Source: Clostridia bacterium
GTDB taxonomy: Bacteria > Bacillota > Clostridia > Oscillospirales > Acutalibacteraceae
Length of the DNA stretch: 8,943 nucleotides
Assembly: GCA_017502965.1 (NCBI GenBank)
Contig: JAFVTZ010000173.1
Location: 1 to 8,943, forward strand
Direction: 5' to 3'
In this document: positions 1 to 5,639 of the stretch, piece after piece
Layout: each line of letters starts with the position of its first letter
Position numbering within the stretch: the first letter of the stretch is position 1
Notes under the pieces: model-generated
Databases searched by the model: none
The model's input: only the letters and a program-made list of their open reading frames with translations
What the model was told of the DNA's origin: nothing
Made by a program: the position numbers and the translations under genes

Positions 1-584
1 CAGGTAAACCTACTAAAAATGTTACTGTTCCCGATGTTGTGGGTATGACTCAGGCTGATGCAGATGCGGCGCTCAAAGCAAAAGGTCTTGTTGCTAAGAT
101 TATGGAAGCACAGATATCCTTTGATGATAAGTATTATCCTTTGGGTTATGTTGTAAAACAGTCACCTGAAAGTTCTTCTTCCAAAGTTCCTGAGGGCACA
201 GCAGTTGAAATTTATGTCTGCAAAGGCTATAAATATGAGGTTGAAGTAGATGTGCCGAAAGATTTCAAGACTACAACCTATTATCTTTCTATCTGGCAGA
301 ACGGCAAAATGCTGACAGAGGGCCATAAGGTTAATTCCCAAGAACTCAGCACATATACTTTCGAAGACCTCATAACCGAGGAACAGAATCACGAAATCAC
401 AGTTAAGATTTCTTCCGATAAAGAGGAGTATTATGACCTTTATGACATTACTGTAGATGTTGAAAAGGGCAGAGTTAAGATTATTAAGGAATATACCTCT
501 TATCCCACCGAGCCTGAAGATGAAAGCACAGGTGCCGGCGGTTCGGACAGCAGTGACAACGGTTCTTCCGATGAGGCAGTATAA
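1..584 (+). CDS. prkC: PASTA-domain serine/threonine protein kinase, C-terminal fragment (5' end outside window)
   Basis: This is the extracellular tail of a PrkC/Stk1-type membrane Ser/Thr kinase. The frame is open from base 3 and ends with TAA at 582-584, giving 193 visible residues. Kinase domain, membrane helix and any earlier PASTA repeats lie upstream of the window. The first about 75 residues form one PASTA repeat: it opens with the typical TVPDVVGMT (about 24-50), continues through an A-rich helix, and closes with a VEIYVCKG strand (to about 227). PASTA repeats bind peptidoglycan fragments or lipid II. After it comes a roughly 95-residue beta-rich segment that is not PASTA, then a low-complexity acidic Ser/Gly/Asp tail. 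The immediate rsgA neighbour fits the known Firmicutes order prpC-prkC-rsgA. Symbol is by family and synteny, since no kinase motif is visible. An internal GTG/ATG near 39-47 is not a real start because the PASTA fold begins before it. Confidence 0.88.
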   Translation, partial: GKPTKNVTVPDVVGMTQADADAALKAKGLVAKIMEAQISFDDKYYPLGYVVKQSPESSSSKVPEGTAVEIYVCKGYKYEVEVDVPKDFKTTTYYLSIWQNGKMLTEGHKVNSQELSTYTFEDLITEEQNHEITVKISSDKEEYYDLYDITVDVEKGRVKIIKEYTSYPTEPEDESTGAGGSDSSDNGSSDEAV

Positions 585-587
585 GGT

Positions 588-1475
588 ATGACAGGAATCA
601 TCGTAAAAGCACTGTCCGGTTTTTACTACGTGGCAGATGGCGATATGATTTTCGAATGTAAAGCAAGGGGAAACTTCCGTAAAAGCGGAGTTTCCCCTTT
701 GGTCGGTGACAGTGTTGAATATGAAAAGACAGGCGAAAAAAGCGGTATTGTGAATAAAATTCTGCCGAGGCACAGTTGTCTTATGCGTCCACCCGTTGCG
801 AATATTGATAAACTGTTTATCGTTTCAGCCTATTCTTCGCCCGCTCCGAGCGCGTCAGTTATAGACAAAATGACCGTAATAGCACGCTTTAACGGAATTG
901 AGCCCATAATAGTTTTCAATAAAAGCGATATGGGTGATTTTTCGGCTTGGAAAAATATTTATGAAAAATCAGGTTTTAAAGTTTATGTTATCTGTGCTGA
1001 AAACGGTGACGGCATTGAAGAATTTAAAAACGAACTCAAAGGCTGTGTAAGCGCATTTACGGGAAATTCGGGCGTTGGAAAATCGAGTATTTTAAATCGT
1101 ATTTTTGGGGAGAATCTTATCGCTACGGGTGAAGTGAGCGATAAGTTGGGCAGAGGAAGACACACCACCCGACACACTGAACTTTACGGTTTGCCTTTTG
1201 GCGGTTTTGTTGTCGATACCCCCGGTTTTTCTTCCCTCGAACTTGAATTCGGTGATGCCGAACTTAAAGAGAGGCTTGTTGATTGTTTTCCTGATTTTGA
1301 GCCCTTTTCTTCGCAGTGCAGATTCACTTCCTGCACCCATATCAAAGAAAACGGCTGTGCTGTTTGCGAAGCGGTAAAGAAAGGCGAAATTGCAGAAAGC
1401 AGACATCAGTCTTATATAGAACTGTTTGAACAACTTAAAAATATAAAACCTTGGGAATCCAAGAAAAAAAGGTAG
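588..1475 (+). CDS. rsgA: Ribosome small subunit-dependent GTPase RsgA (YloQ/CpgA)
   Basis: RsgA is a circularly permuted GTPase that acts late in 30S subunit maturation; its GTPase activity is stimulated by the small subunit. The 295 residues match the family's usual length and order. An N-terminal OB-fold (about 1-65, with RGNFRK and VGDSVEY) is followed by the permuted G domain: G4 NKSD (111-114), G1/P-loop GNSGVGKSS (159-167), switch region GRGRHTTRH (188-196) and G3 DTPG (210-213). A C-terminal zinc module has Cys244, Cys249, His251 and Cys257. The ATG lies three bases after the kinase stop. GAGG at 573-576, inside the kinase's last codons, is the probable ribosome binding site, so translation is likely coupled. 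In Bacillus subtilis the orthologue CpgA is a substrate of PrkC, which makes the pairing functionally sensible. The TAG stop sits inside the terminator stem, so rpe and thiN, which often follow in Bacilli, are not part of this transcript. Confidence 0.97.
   Translation: MTGIIVKALSGFYYVADGDMIFECKARGNFRKSGVSPLVGDSVEYEKTGEKSGIVNKILPRHSCLMRPPVANIDKLFIVSAYSSPAPSASVIDKMTVIARFNGIEPIIVFNKSDMGDFSAWKNIYEKSGFKVYVICAENGDGIEEFKNELKGCVSAFTGNSGVGKSSILNRIFGENLIATGEVSDKLGRGRHTTRHTELYGLPFGGFVVDTPGFSSLELEFGDAELKERLVDCFPDFEPFSSQCRFTSCTHIKENGCAVCEAVKKGEIAESRHQSYIELFEQLKNIKPWESKKKR
665..699 (+). repeat. Strong intragenic inverted repeat in the 5' part of rsgA
   Basis: Bases 665-677 pair with 687-699 over 13 positions (12 Watson-Crick plus one T-G wobble), leaving a 9-base loop. 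The arms contain GGGGAAAC and GTTTCCCC. It falls over codons 26-38 of rsgA, which encode the conserved RGNFRK region of the OB-fold. Only three T residues follow, so it is not a convincing intrinsic terminator. It may be a chance product of codon choice or an RNA structure that affects translation. Confidence 0.5.
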
Positions 1476-1499
1476 CAGAAAATTCTCTGCTACCTTTTT
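1466..1499. terminator. Bidirectional intrinsic terminator between rsgA and plsC
   Basis: A perfect 9-bp stem (GGTAGCAGA at 1471-1479 with TCTGCTACC at 1486-1494) encloses a 6-base loop. It is preceded by seven A (1464-1470) and followed by five T (1495-1499). Either strand therefore reads as GC-containing hairpin plus U-tract, and A-T pairing can extend the stem further. It lies between convergent stop codons and can end both the kinase-rsgA transcript and the trkA-to-plsC transcript. The rsgA TAG stop (1473-1475) is inside the left arm. Confidence 0.93.
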
Positions 1500-1501
1500 G
1501 C

Positions 1502-2326
1502 TTATCCTCTTATTTCTTTTAATGCATCTTCCATTTGTTTATGTATTATATCTCCGAGTTCTGAGGTGTTCATACCTTCGTACTGCTCGGGATAAATCAC
1601 ATCAAGCAGCCTGAACTCAATTTCGGTTTTTCTGCGGAAAATGTTTTCGGGAAGCGACCTTGTATTATTCAAAACACAAACTGCCACGGGCACTCCTGTT
1701 TTAAGGGCAATTTTGAGTGAGCCGTTTCGAAGCGGCAGAAGTTCGCAGGATTTGCTGACATAACCCTCGGGGAAAAGACCGATAGACGCCCTGTCTTCCT
1801 TAATAAGTTTAATTGCTTTTATAATGGTTTTTGCCGCCTCGCGGTCATTTTCGCGGTCGATAGGCAGACCGTGAAGTCTGTGCATAGCCTTTGCAATAAA
1901 CGGCATTGTAACATAAATTTCTTTTTTACCTATAAAACCGATTTTTGAATCGGGGAAAGCCGAAAGTATGATAACGGGGTCAAAATCGTGCTGATGATTG
2001 CAGACAAAGAGCATTTTGCCTGCATTTTCGGGCATTTTTTCAAGACCTTTGTAATTGATTTTAACTCTTGCCAGAAAAACAATTATCGGCAGGGTGTGTT
2101 TGAGCAAAAACCTGAAAGGTTTATCCCAAGGGTCGGTTTCTTTTTCAGGATTTGCGGTAAGAATTATGAGTAAAAATGCAAGACCCTGCAAAAGCACAAA
2201 GGTGATAAAAAATCCAACGAATAAAACAGGTACTAACCACCACGAATAAGGCTGCTGTAAAATATCAAAAAAGTTATTGAGAAGAGGTATAAGCGCAGCG
2301 CTTACTATTAAATAAACATATAACAT
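1502..2326 (-). CDS. plsC: 1-acyl-sn-glycerol-3-phosphate acyltransferase family protein (PlsC-like)
   Basis: This is a membrane acyltransferase of the LPLAT/PlsC superfamily, expected to add the second acyl chain to lysophosphatidic acid to make phosphatidic acid. All four family blocks are visible in the 274 residues: catalytic HX4D as HQHDFD (111-116), the IDREN block (156-160), the phosphate-binding FPEG (185-188), and the GVPVAV block (211-216). Two N-terminal hydrophobic segments (about 2-17 and 33-57) anchor it in the membrane, more than the minimal soluble-looking family members have. AGGAG (2334-2338 on the minus strand) sits 7 nt before the ATG and overlaps the stop of the upstream small gene. 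It is the last gene of the five-gene minus-strand operon and ends at the bidirectional terminator. The superfamily assignment is firm. The exact acceptor (lysophosphatidic acid or another lipid) is inferred. Confidence 0.9.
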   Translation of the reverse strand: MLYVYLIVSAALIPLLNNFFDILQQPYSWWLVPVLFVGFFITFVLLQGLAFLLIILTANPEKETDPWDKPFRFLLKHTLPIIVFLARVKINYKGLEKMPENAGKMLFVCNHQHDFDPVIILSAFPDSKIGFIGKKEIYVTMPFIAKAMHRLHGLPIDRENDREAAKTIIKAIKLIKEDRASIGLFPEGYVSKSCELLPLRNGSLKIALKTGVPVAVCVLNNTRSLPENIFRRKTEIEFRLLDVIYPEQYEGMNTSELGDIIHKQMEDALKEIRG

Positions 2327-2333
2327 TTCAACA

Positions 2334-2338
2334 CTCCT
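2334..2338 (-). promoter_or_regulatory. Shine-Dalgarno site of plsC overlapping the preceding stop codon
   Basis: On the minus strand AGGAG lies 7 nt upstream of the plsC ATG. It shares bases with the TAG stop (2337-2339) of the small cysteine-rich gene. Ribosomes finishing the small gene therefore end on the plsC binding site, which favours coupled translation and supports the chosen plsC start. Confidence 0.8.
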
Positions 2339-2513
2339 AATTTTGTTTTCTGACTATGCCGTATTCATCATAAAATACAAAGTACGGGCAGTTAGAATTT
2401 TGTCCCGTTAAAAACAGACGCATTTCGTCCTCGTCAAGAGATGCATCGCAGCAGTAACAGTCAAACTCATCGTCATAAATATAATTGGCGCAATTTTCGC
2501 AGTTGCTTTTCAT
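2337..2513 (-). CDS. Small cysteine-rich DUF6472-like protein (58 aa)
   Basis: Reading the minus strand from the ATG at 2513-2511 gives 58 residues and a TAG stop. The protein starts MKSNCENCANYIYDDEFDCY and continues with a DEDEM stretch, NCPYF, and a YDEYGIVRKQ end. From memory this matches DUF6472, a small uncharacterised Clostridia family. Cysteines sit at 5, 8, 19, 21, 22 and 42; the CxxC pair, the CYCC cluster and the later Cys suggest a metal-binding or redox-sensitive knuckle. That is inference. There is no signal peptide or membrane segment. The ATG overlaps the TGA of the lysozyme gene as ATGA, and GAGG (2521-2524) lies 7 nt upstream, so it is very likely translated by coupling. The plsC gene follows after 10 nt. 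Function unknown; it may regulate or accompany an envelope-related neighbour. Confidence 0.87.
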   Translation of the reverse strand: MKSNCENCANYIYDDEFDCYCCDASLDEDEMRLFLTGQNSNCPYFVFYDEYGIVRKQN

Positions 2514-2524
2514 TCTGATTCCTC
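2510..2524 (-). promoter_or_regulatory. ATGA stop/start overlap and Shine-Dalgarno of the small Cys-rich gene
   Basis: On the minus strand GAGG (2521-2524) precedes ATG (2513-2511) by 7 nt, and that ATG shares bases with the TGA (2512-2510) ending the lysozyme gene. This termination-reinitiation arrangement is the strongest argument that the 58-codon frame is a real gene. Confidence 0.85.
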
Positions 2525-4168
2525 TTTTATAAGATAACTTGTTATTGCATAAACTGTCTGACCGTTGTAGGAAAGTTTTGACCAGCCGCTCGCTTCATTT
2601 ATACCGATTCGTGTTACAAATTCTCCGTTTTTAAGGGTGTATACCACAGTATCGGGATTTTTGGAACTCGGCTCTGTGCGCAGATTTGTCTCGCTTTTTG
2701 CGGTGACCTGTTCGTTAACCTCTTTAAAACCGTCACTTGGCGGCTCAGGTTTGCTTTCAGAGGTTTCGGGTGCTTTTGGTGTTAAGTTGGTAGTCAGATA
2801 ACTTGTTATTGCATAAACCGTTTGCCCGTTATATTCGAGCCTTGACCAACCGTTTGTGCCTATTCCAGTTCGGGTAACTATCTCGCCGTTTTTAAGGGTG
2901 TGCACTATAGTCGAAGCATCTTTACTGCTTGCAACTGACCTGAGATTGGTTGTATCCTTAGCGGTCACTTTTTCGTCCACTGTGGAATAAACGCTGTCTG
3001 TAACCTGTTCTTCTTTAGGTGGGGCAAAGTTTAAATCTGTTGTGAGGTAACTCGTTATTGCATAAACGGTTTTTCCGCCCCACAGAAGTTTTGACCAACC
3101 GTTTGTGCCGGTTGCGGTTCGGGTCAGCACTTCTCCGTTTTTGAGTTTGCCGACAATGTTGGATTTTGTTGTGGCGGCATCTCTGAGATTTACAACATCT
3201 TTTGCGGTAACTTTATCGTTGACAGAGGTATATGTCAAATCGGTTTCTGTGGGTGCTGTTGCAGTTTCGGGCGCTTTATTGCTCTTGGGAGCGGATTTTT
3301 CGCAGGTGAAATAAGAAACTATCATATCGGTGTTTCCTTTTATTCCTGCAACTTTACCCATATTTGTGTATTGCCACATATCGTATTTTCCCGAATAATC
3401 GGGATTTTCTTTCGCGGGATATGTTATTTCGCTGTAATGCGCAACCCAGATTTTATATTTAGCTGCAATTCTTTCGGTTTGCCAGTTGTATGAATTTTCG
3501 ATATCGCTTTTAGCGGCATAAAACATACCGTCATACCCTGAACTTTTAATATGCCCTAAAAAAGCCAGAGCGTTATCTGTCCGCTTGGAAACCGAGAGTG
3601 CATATATACGGCTTGAAGGGTCCATAAATGATTCGCAGTCATATACTACAGGGTATGATATCGGATATCCCTTTACCGCCTCGGCTACCCATTTTGCCTC
3701 TGAAACCGCTTCGGCTGTATTCAGGGCTGTTGAGTAAAAATAAACTCCTATAAGAAGTCCTGCTTTGTCGGCCTGCTGAATATTATAGTCGGCATTGGGG
3801 TCTTTGTAAATATTGCCGTCCTCGGCACGGTAACCTATTCTTATAATTGCAAAATCTATGCCTGATGATTTCACCTTTTTCCAATCAATTTTACCCTGCC
3901 ATTTTGAAACATCTATTCCGTTTGCTTTGCCTTTTTTGTTTTCAAGTTGCTCGGCAGTAACGGTGACGCCACTTTGGGTATCGGATTCGGTGTTTTCGGG
4001 GTCTAAAGTATCATCTGCAGGGATATTGCTGACGGTATTTTCAACAATTTCTGATGAGGAAAAATCTGAAGATATATCAGAAGAAATTTTTTCCTCTTTT
4101 TTGCAACCGCAAAGTATAAATGCAAAAATCAAAAATAATAAGGCGGTTTTTTTAATAGCATCGGTCAT
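2510..4168 (-). CDS. Lipoprotein GH25 lysozyme (muramidase) with three C-terminal SH3b domains
   Basis: A 552-residue exported cell-wall hydrolase. The N-terminus has a basic start, a hydrophobic core (8-19) and a lipobox LCGC with Cys22 as the lipidated residue, so it should be anchored to the outer face of the membrane. A Ser/Thr/Asp/Glu-rich linker (about 25-80) follows. Residues about 82-287 form a GH25 (Cellosyl/Lyc-type) domain cleaving between N-acetylmuramic acid and N-acetylglucosamine. Expected catalytic acids are Asp86 in GIDVSKWQG, and Asp177 and Glu179 in YDCES; the family MWQY motif is at 264-267. Three bacterial SH3 domains (about 316-376, 396-459, 484-547) are separated by Pro/Thr/Glu-rich linkers and probably bind peptidoglycan. 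Its ATG is one base after the trkH stop, with AGAGGA just upstream, so it belongs to the trk operon. A muramidase behind potassium-uptake genes is unusual; a role in wall remodelling during osmotic adjustment is inference. All key residues are present. Confidence 0.94.
   Translation of the reverse strand: MTDAIKKTALLFLIFAFILCGCKKEEKISSDISSDFSSSEIVENTVSNIPADDTLDPENTESDTQSGVTVTAEQLENKKGKANGIDVSKWQGKIDWKKVKSSGIDFAIIRIGYRAEDGNIYKDPNADYNIQQADKAGLLIGVYFYSTALNTAEAVSEAKWVAEAVKGYPISYPVVYDCESFMDPSSRIYALSVSKRTDNALAFLGHIKSSGYDGMFYAAKSDIENSYNWQTERIAAKYKIWVAHYSEITYPAKENPDYSGKYDMWQYTNMGKVAGIKGNTDMIVSYFTCEKSAPKSNKAPETATAPTETDLTYTSVNDKVTAKDVVNLRDAATTKSNIVGKLKNGEVLTRTATGTNGWSKLLWGGKTVYAITSYLTTDLNFAPPKEEQVTDSVYSTVDEKVTAKDTTNLRSVASSKDASTIVHTLKNGEIVTRTGIGTNGWSRLEYNGQTVYAITSYLTTNLTPKAPETSESKPEPPSDGFKEVNEQVTAKSETNLRTEPSSKNPDTVVYTLKNGEFVTRIGINEASGWSKLSYNGQTVYAITSYLIKEESE
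2528..3223 (-). repeat. Three tandem SH3b-coding repeats in the lysozyme gene
   Basis: Three related segments (3041-3223, 2792-2983, 2528-2719) each encode an SH3b domain of about 61-64 residues. Each has a VTAK start, NLR, LKNGE and a GWS(K/R)L core, and ends in TVYAITSYL. The second and third copies share longer near-identical DNA runs at their ends, suggesting duplication within the gene. The third has two extra residues before its GWS. They are protein-domain repeats, not a CRISPR or mobile element. Confidence 0.9.
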
Positions 4169-4169
4169 T

Positions 4170-5633
4170 TCAAATCCTCTTTTTGGTAGTTTTGGTTTTT
4201 ATCCATACTGTTGGTGAAAATAAAAGGAGCACAGGGAAAATTTCAAGTCTGCCTAACAGCATTGCAAAAGAAAGCACCCAGGTTGAAAGGTCGGAATACT
4301 CTGTATAACTGCTTGCAGGGCCTACTGCGGAAAATCCGGGGCCTACATTGTTAAAGCAGGCTGCAACGGCGGAAATATTAGTCTCTAAATCGAAAGGTTC
4401 TATGCATAAAATCAGGAAAATTGCTACAAAACAGAAAATATAAATCCCTAAATATGCTGTAACATTTCTGACAGTGGCATTATCAAGAGTTTTGCCCTCA
4501 AAACGCACGGATTCAACCGAGCGAGAATGGAGCATATGCTTTAAATTTGAACGTATAGATTTAAAAATCAGAACAACTCTTGATATTTTTAATCCGCCTG
4601 CTGTTGAACCTGCGCAAGCACCTGTAAACATAAGTATAAAAAGAATTCCCTTTGAAAGAGAAGGCCATAAGTTAAAGTCTGCAGTAGCGTAACCTGTGGT
4701 CGAAATTATGGATGCCACCTGAAAAGCCGCTGCCCTGAGTGACTCTGAAACATTTTTCATCTGCGGCAGAATATTAAAGGTTATAACTGCGGTTGCAACC
4801 GAAACTATTGCAATATAACTCCAGAACTCTTCGCTTTTAAAGGCTGAACGTGCTTTTCTGACGAGAATAAGATAATAAAGGTTGAAATTAACTCCGAAAA
4901 TCAGCATAAATACTGTTATAACCCATTGTAAATACGGGCTGTAACCTGCAATACTGTCCGCCTTTGCACCAAAACCGCCTGTACCTGCTGTACCGAATGC
5001 GTGAATCAGACTTTCGAAAAGAGACATTTTACCGCAAAGCAAAAATATTACCTGAACGGCGGTCATAACAATGTAAATAAGATATAAAATTTTAGCGGTG
5101 GTACGGATTCTCGGTACAAGTTTTCCGATAATAGGTCCCGGCATTTCGGCTCGCATTATGTGAATCGAACGTCCTGAATCGGTAGGAACAATAGCCATCA
5201 CCAGCACAAGTATTCCCATACCGCCTATCCAGTGGGTGAAACTGCGCCAGAAAAGAAGACCTTTGGGCATTGCTTCAACATCTGTGAGAATGGATGCTCC
5301 CGTAGTTGTAAACCCGCTGACAGTTTCAAAAAAAGCATCTGTAAAAGAGGGGATTTCTCCGCTTATAACAAACGGCAAAGCGCCTATTGCTGAAAGCACT
5401 ATCCATGCAAGCGCTACAATTGCAAAACCCTCTTTTGCAAATATTGTTATGTCTTTGGGTTTGTTAAGAAGTGTCAGTCCAAGCCCTGAAACAACCGCTA
5501 TAAGTATAGTAATCAGTAATGCAAACAAACAGTTTTCCCTATAAATCAAAGCACAAACAGACGGAAGCAGCAAAAGTGCCGCTTCTATCAGAATAATGCG
5601 TCCTATCATATAAAAAACCATTTTTCTATTCAT
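4170..5633 (-). CDS. trkH: Trk-type potassium uptake channel subunit TrkH
   Basis: Integral membrane pore subunit of the TrkAH potassium uptake system (SKT superfamily). The 487 residues are mostly hydrophobic and carry four pore loops with filter glycines: P1 TTTGAS (109-114), P2 GTGGFG (217-222), P3 STTGYA (311-316) and P4 NVGPGF (429-434). HWIGGMG (134-140) follows P1, the Gly/Ala-rich GACAGSTAGGLK (338-349) fits the flexible intramembrane gating loop after P3, and GRLEIFP (461-467) marks the last helix. Length fits TrkH (about 480) rather than shorter KtrB proteins. The ATG lies 6 nt after the trkA stop, with only a weak AGGG upstream, so translation probably depends on coupling to trkA. 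Directly downstream, one base separates it from the lysozyme gene. No key pore residue appears lost. Confidence 0.97.
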   Translation of the reverse strand: MNRKMVFYMIGRIILIEAALLLLPSVCALIYRENCLFALLITILIAVVSGLGLTLLNKPKDITIFAKEGFAIVALAWIVLSAIGALPFVISGEIPSFTDAFFETVSGFTTTGASILTDVEAMPKGLLFWRSFTHWIGGMGILVLVMAIVPTDSGRSIHIMRAEMPGPIIGKLVPRIRTTAKILYLIYIVMTAVQVIFLLCGKMSLFESLIHAFGTAGTGGFGAKADSIAGYSPYLQWVITVFMLIFGVNFNLYYLILVRKARSAFKSEEFWSYIAIVSVATAVITFNILPQMKNVSESLRAAAFQVASIISTTGYATADFNLWPSLSKGILFILMFTGACAGSTAGGLKISRVVLIFKSIRSNLKHMLHSRSVESVRFEGKTLDNATVRNVTAYLGIYIFCFVAIFLILCIEPFDLETNISAVAACFNNVGPGFSAVGPASSYTEYSDLSTWVLSFAMLLGRLEIFPVLLLFSPTVWIKTKTTKKRI

Positions 5634-5639
5634 ATCGTT

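Noticed and set aside
665..699. Intrinsic terminator inside rsgA
   Set aside because: The stem is strong but only three T residues follow, and termination here would abolish a housekeeping gene; kept only as a structured element.
162..773. 203-residue open frame on the minus strand opposite the kinase tail and rsgA start
   Set aside because: It lies antisense to two well-supported genes, its protein has a Cys/Phe/Ile-rich composition typical of a shadow frame, and it has no recognisable domain.
1092..1433. 113-residue minus-strand open frame inside rsgA
   Set aside because: Fully covered by conserved GTPase and zinc-module coding sequence on the plus strand; no domain signature of its own.
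2528..3223. Spaced DNA repeats that could suggest a CRISPR array or mobile repeat
   Set aside because: The repeats are about 190 bases, keep the reading frame and encode SH3b domains; there are no short identical repeats with unique spacers.
3858..4217. 119-residue plus-strand open frame opposite the lysozyme N-terminus
   Set aside because: It mirrors the lysozyme's Ser/Asp/Glu linker and signal peptide in antisense and straddles the trkH-lysozyme junction; no supporting Shine-Dalgarno site or family resemblance.
5236..5544. 102-residue plus-strand open frame inside trkH
   Set aside because: Antisense to conserved TrkH membrane segments and the P1 filter region; no independent evidence.
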